From: an uncultured beta proteobacterium
GTDB lineage: Bacteria; Pseudomonadota; Gammaproteobacteria; Burkholderiales; Burkholderiaceae_C
Assembly: GCA_903886165.1 (NCBI GenBank)
Contig: CAISLL010000139.1
Location: 1 to 6,952, forward strand
Length of the DNA: 6,952 bases
Direction of reading: 5' to 3'
Numbering within the stretch: position 1 is the stretch's first letter; each line of letters opens with the position of its first letter. The translations under genes were made by a program, and so were the position numbers. The notes below the pieces were generated by a model that saw nothing but the letters and a program-made list of their open reading frames with translations, was not told the DNA's origin and ran no database searches. Below, one piece after another: positions 6,212 to 6,952 of this stretch.

Positions 6212-6541
6212 TCATTGGCAAATGGGTGCCAGGCTGAGTTCGGCACACTGCTCGGGATGGCCACTGCAACACTCTGCGGTCAGGTAAACAATGAGTTCCT
6301 GCATCAGCGCCAGATTGGCCCGGTAGCGTTGAAAGCGCCCCTCCTGCACCACGGACACCAGTTGGGCGTGGGTGAGTGCTTTCAGGTGGAAAGACAGGTT
6401 GGTGGGCGGCACCTCAAGCGCCGTGCCAATCTCACCCGCCACCAGACCTTGCGGCCCGGTTTTGACCAGCAGCCGGAAAATGTCCAGCCGCACGGCAGAT
6501 GACAGGGATTCGAAAACCGAGGTGGCAAGTTGTTTGTCCAT
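6212..6541 (-). CDS. arsR: ArsR-family As(III)-responsive transcriptional repressor
   Basis: This 109-aa winged-helix ArsR/SmtB repressor is expected to sit on the ars promoter and leave it when As(III) binds. RLDIFRLLVKTGP (18-30) and the helix-turn-helix AGEIGTALEVPPTNLSFHL (35-53) are typical. The R773-type ELCVCDL metal site in the recognition helix is absent. Instead C91, C92 and C99 (ECCSGHPEQC) near the C-terminus form a cluster like the C95/C96/C102 site of Acidithiobacillus ferrooxidans ArsR; C108 is an extra cysteine. It is first in the operon and should autoregulate arsR-arsD-arsA-arsC-acr3. The ATG at 6541 gives normal family length, but no Shine-Dalgarno precedes it, only an A-rich stretch, so translation may be weak or leaderless. 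Confidence 0.94.
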   Translation of the reverse strand: MDKQLATSVFESLSSAVRLDIFRLLVKTGPQGLVAGEIGTALEVPPTNLSFHLKALTHAQLVSVVQEGRFQRYRANLALMQELIVYLTAECCSGHPEQCAELSLAPICQ

Positions 6542-6606
6542 TTTTTAATGATACAACAATTATTGAAATGTTGAAATAAAAGTTTGCGCACTTGTTGCGC
6601 CGCAAC
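6542..6606 (-). promoter_or_regulatory. Putative ars promoter/operator upstream of arsR
   Basis: The first ~40 bases upstream of arsR are strikingly AT-rich. A dyad CAACA-N10-TGTTG spans 6554-6573 and is a candidate ArsR operator. On the minus strand TATCAT (6553-6548) matches five of six bases of a -10 box; with a 17-bp spacer it pairs with a poor -35, TTTCAA (6576-6571). This puts the dyad in the spacer and the start site at or next to the arsR ATG. An alternative is TTGCGG (6605-6600) with TTTTAT (6581-6576) at 18 bp, giving a ~28-nt leader. A second dyad GTTGCG-C-CGCAAC spans 6594-6606. Position strongly suggests the promoter is here; which boxes are used is uncertain. Confidence 0.5.
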
Positions 6607-6644
6607 CGCTCAGGGAAGAGGCAAGGAAGAAGCGCAGTCGCCTT

Positions 6645-6952
6645 TCATGGAAGGCCCAGTTCAGAAACGTAATCTGAAACGACAGGCCTTAACTTCGAGG
6701 GTTTATGTTTGGTCACGGTGCCGATGTTGATGCAGCAAACAGCCTCTTCGTTGTCACGCAGACCAAATAGTTCGCGCAGTCGTTGCGAGTGCATCGCTTG
6801 ACCACTTGTCAAACCTGTGCCAAAGCCTTCAGCATGGGCCGACAACAGCATGTTTTGAATTGCGCAGCCAAAAGACACCAATCGTTCGGCATCGCCAATT
6901 TCGGATTCGGTTGACTCTGGATGGTGCATGCCTCGCCCTTTCACGGAGTCAT
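6645..6952 (-). CDS. Nitroreductase-family flavoprotein, C-terminal part (5' truncated by window edge)
   Basis: About 102 residues of the C-terminal half of an FMN-dependent nitroreductase-fold protein are present; the family is usually 180-220 aa, so the start lies right of the window. The frame is open to the edge, and the GTG at 6944 is very probably an internal valine. The recognisable part runs from ERLVSFGCAIQNMLLSAHAEGFGTGLTSG through LRELFGLRDNEEAVCCINIGT to the end. (That stretch reads ERLVSFGCAIQ, NMLLSAHAEGFG, TGLTSG in order.) It resembles the YdjA-like branch: a helix of the dimer core, the FMN-contacting GFGTG turn and the beta strand INIGT before the tail. Substrate cannot be told. 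It is codirectional with arsR, 103 nt upstream of it, with the ars promoter between them, so it is probably a separate unit. Confidence 0.8.
   Translation of the reverse strand, partial: DSVKGRGMHHPESTESEIGDAERLVSFGCAIQNMLLSAHAEGFGTGLTSGQAMHSQRLRELFGLRDNEEAVCCINIGTVTKHKPSKLRPVVSDYVSELGLP

Noticed and set aside
6151..6264. N-terminal extension of arsD from an upstream ATG at 6264
   Set aside because: The extra 38 residues overlap arsR and the hairpin. The ATG at 6150 has a strong AAGGAG and puts the cysteine triad at 12, 13 and 18 as in known ArsD.
1..6952. Insertion sequences, tRNA/attachment sites, CRISPR arrays or toxin-antitoxin genes
   Set aside because: Genes are tightly packed and no transposase, regularly spaced repeats, tRNA-like folds or flanking target duplications were seen.

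Overview
The window reads as an arsenic-metabolism region of a proteobacterium. Protein wording and the high-GC codon choice suggest a betaproteobacterium of the Comamonadaceae (Rhodoferax/Polaromonas type). That placement is inferred from family resemblance only, with no marker gene or search behind it.

Left part (1-2288, plus strand): the 3' end of a molybdopterin oxidoreductase catalytic subunit, then a four-cluster [4Fe-4S] electron-transfer subunit, then a TorD-family chaperone. The catalytic C-terminus and the iron-sulfur subunit look like the arsenate respiratory reductase / alternative arsenite oxidase (Arr/Arx) branch of the DMSO reductase superfamily. The sequence alone cannot decide between arsenate reduction and arsenite oxidation. 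No NrfD-type membrane anchor lies between the Fe-S subunit and the chaperone, so any quinone-linked partner must be upstream of the window or elsewhere. A well-formed intrinsic terminator (1623-1651) lies between the Fe-S gene and the chaperone gene.

Middle and right part (2395-6541, minus strand): a compact arsenic resistance operon read right to left as arsR-arsD-arsA-arsC-acr3. ArsR is the repressor, ArsD the As(III) metallochaperone, ArsA the two-domain ATPase, ArsC a thioredoxin-type arsenate reductase and Acr3 the As(III) efflux carrier. arsD/arsA overlap by 4 nt, and arsA/arsC and arsC/acr3 are 1 and 3 nt apart. arsR is set apart by a 61-nt gap holding a perfect 11-bp inverted repeat. 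Upstream of arsR is an AT-rich promoter/operator region. The chaperone gene and acr3 converge over a 106-nt gap with no canonical terminator.

Right edge (6645-6952, minus strand): the C-terminal part of a nitroreductase-family flavoprotein, codirectional with arsR.

Taken together, the left operon would do respiratory or bioenergetic arsenic redox chemistry outside the cytoplasm. The right operon would reduce arsenate inside the cell and pump out As(III). All components belong to known families. The less ordinary points are the terminator before the chaperone gene, the arsR/arsD hairpin, the arsR start without a Shine-Dalgarno, and a one-residue expansion in the third Fe-S motif.
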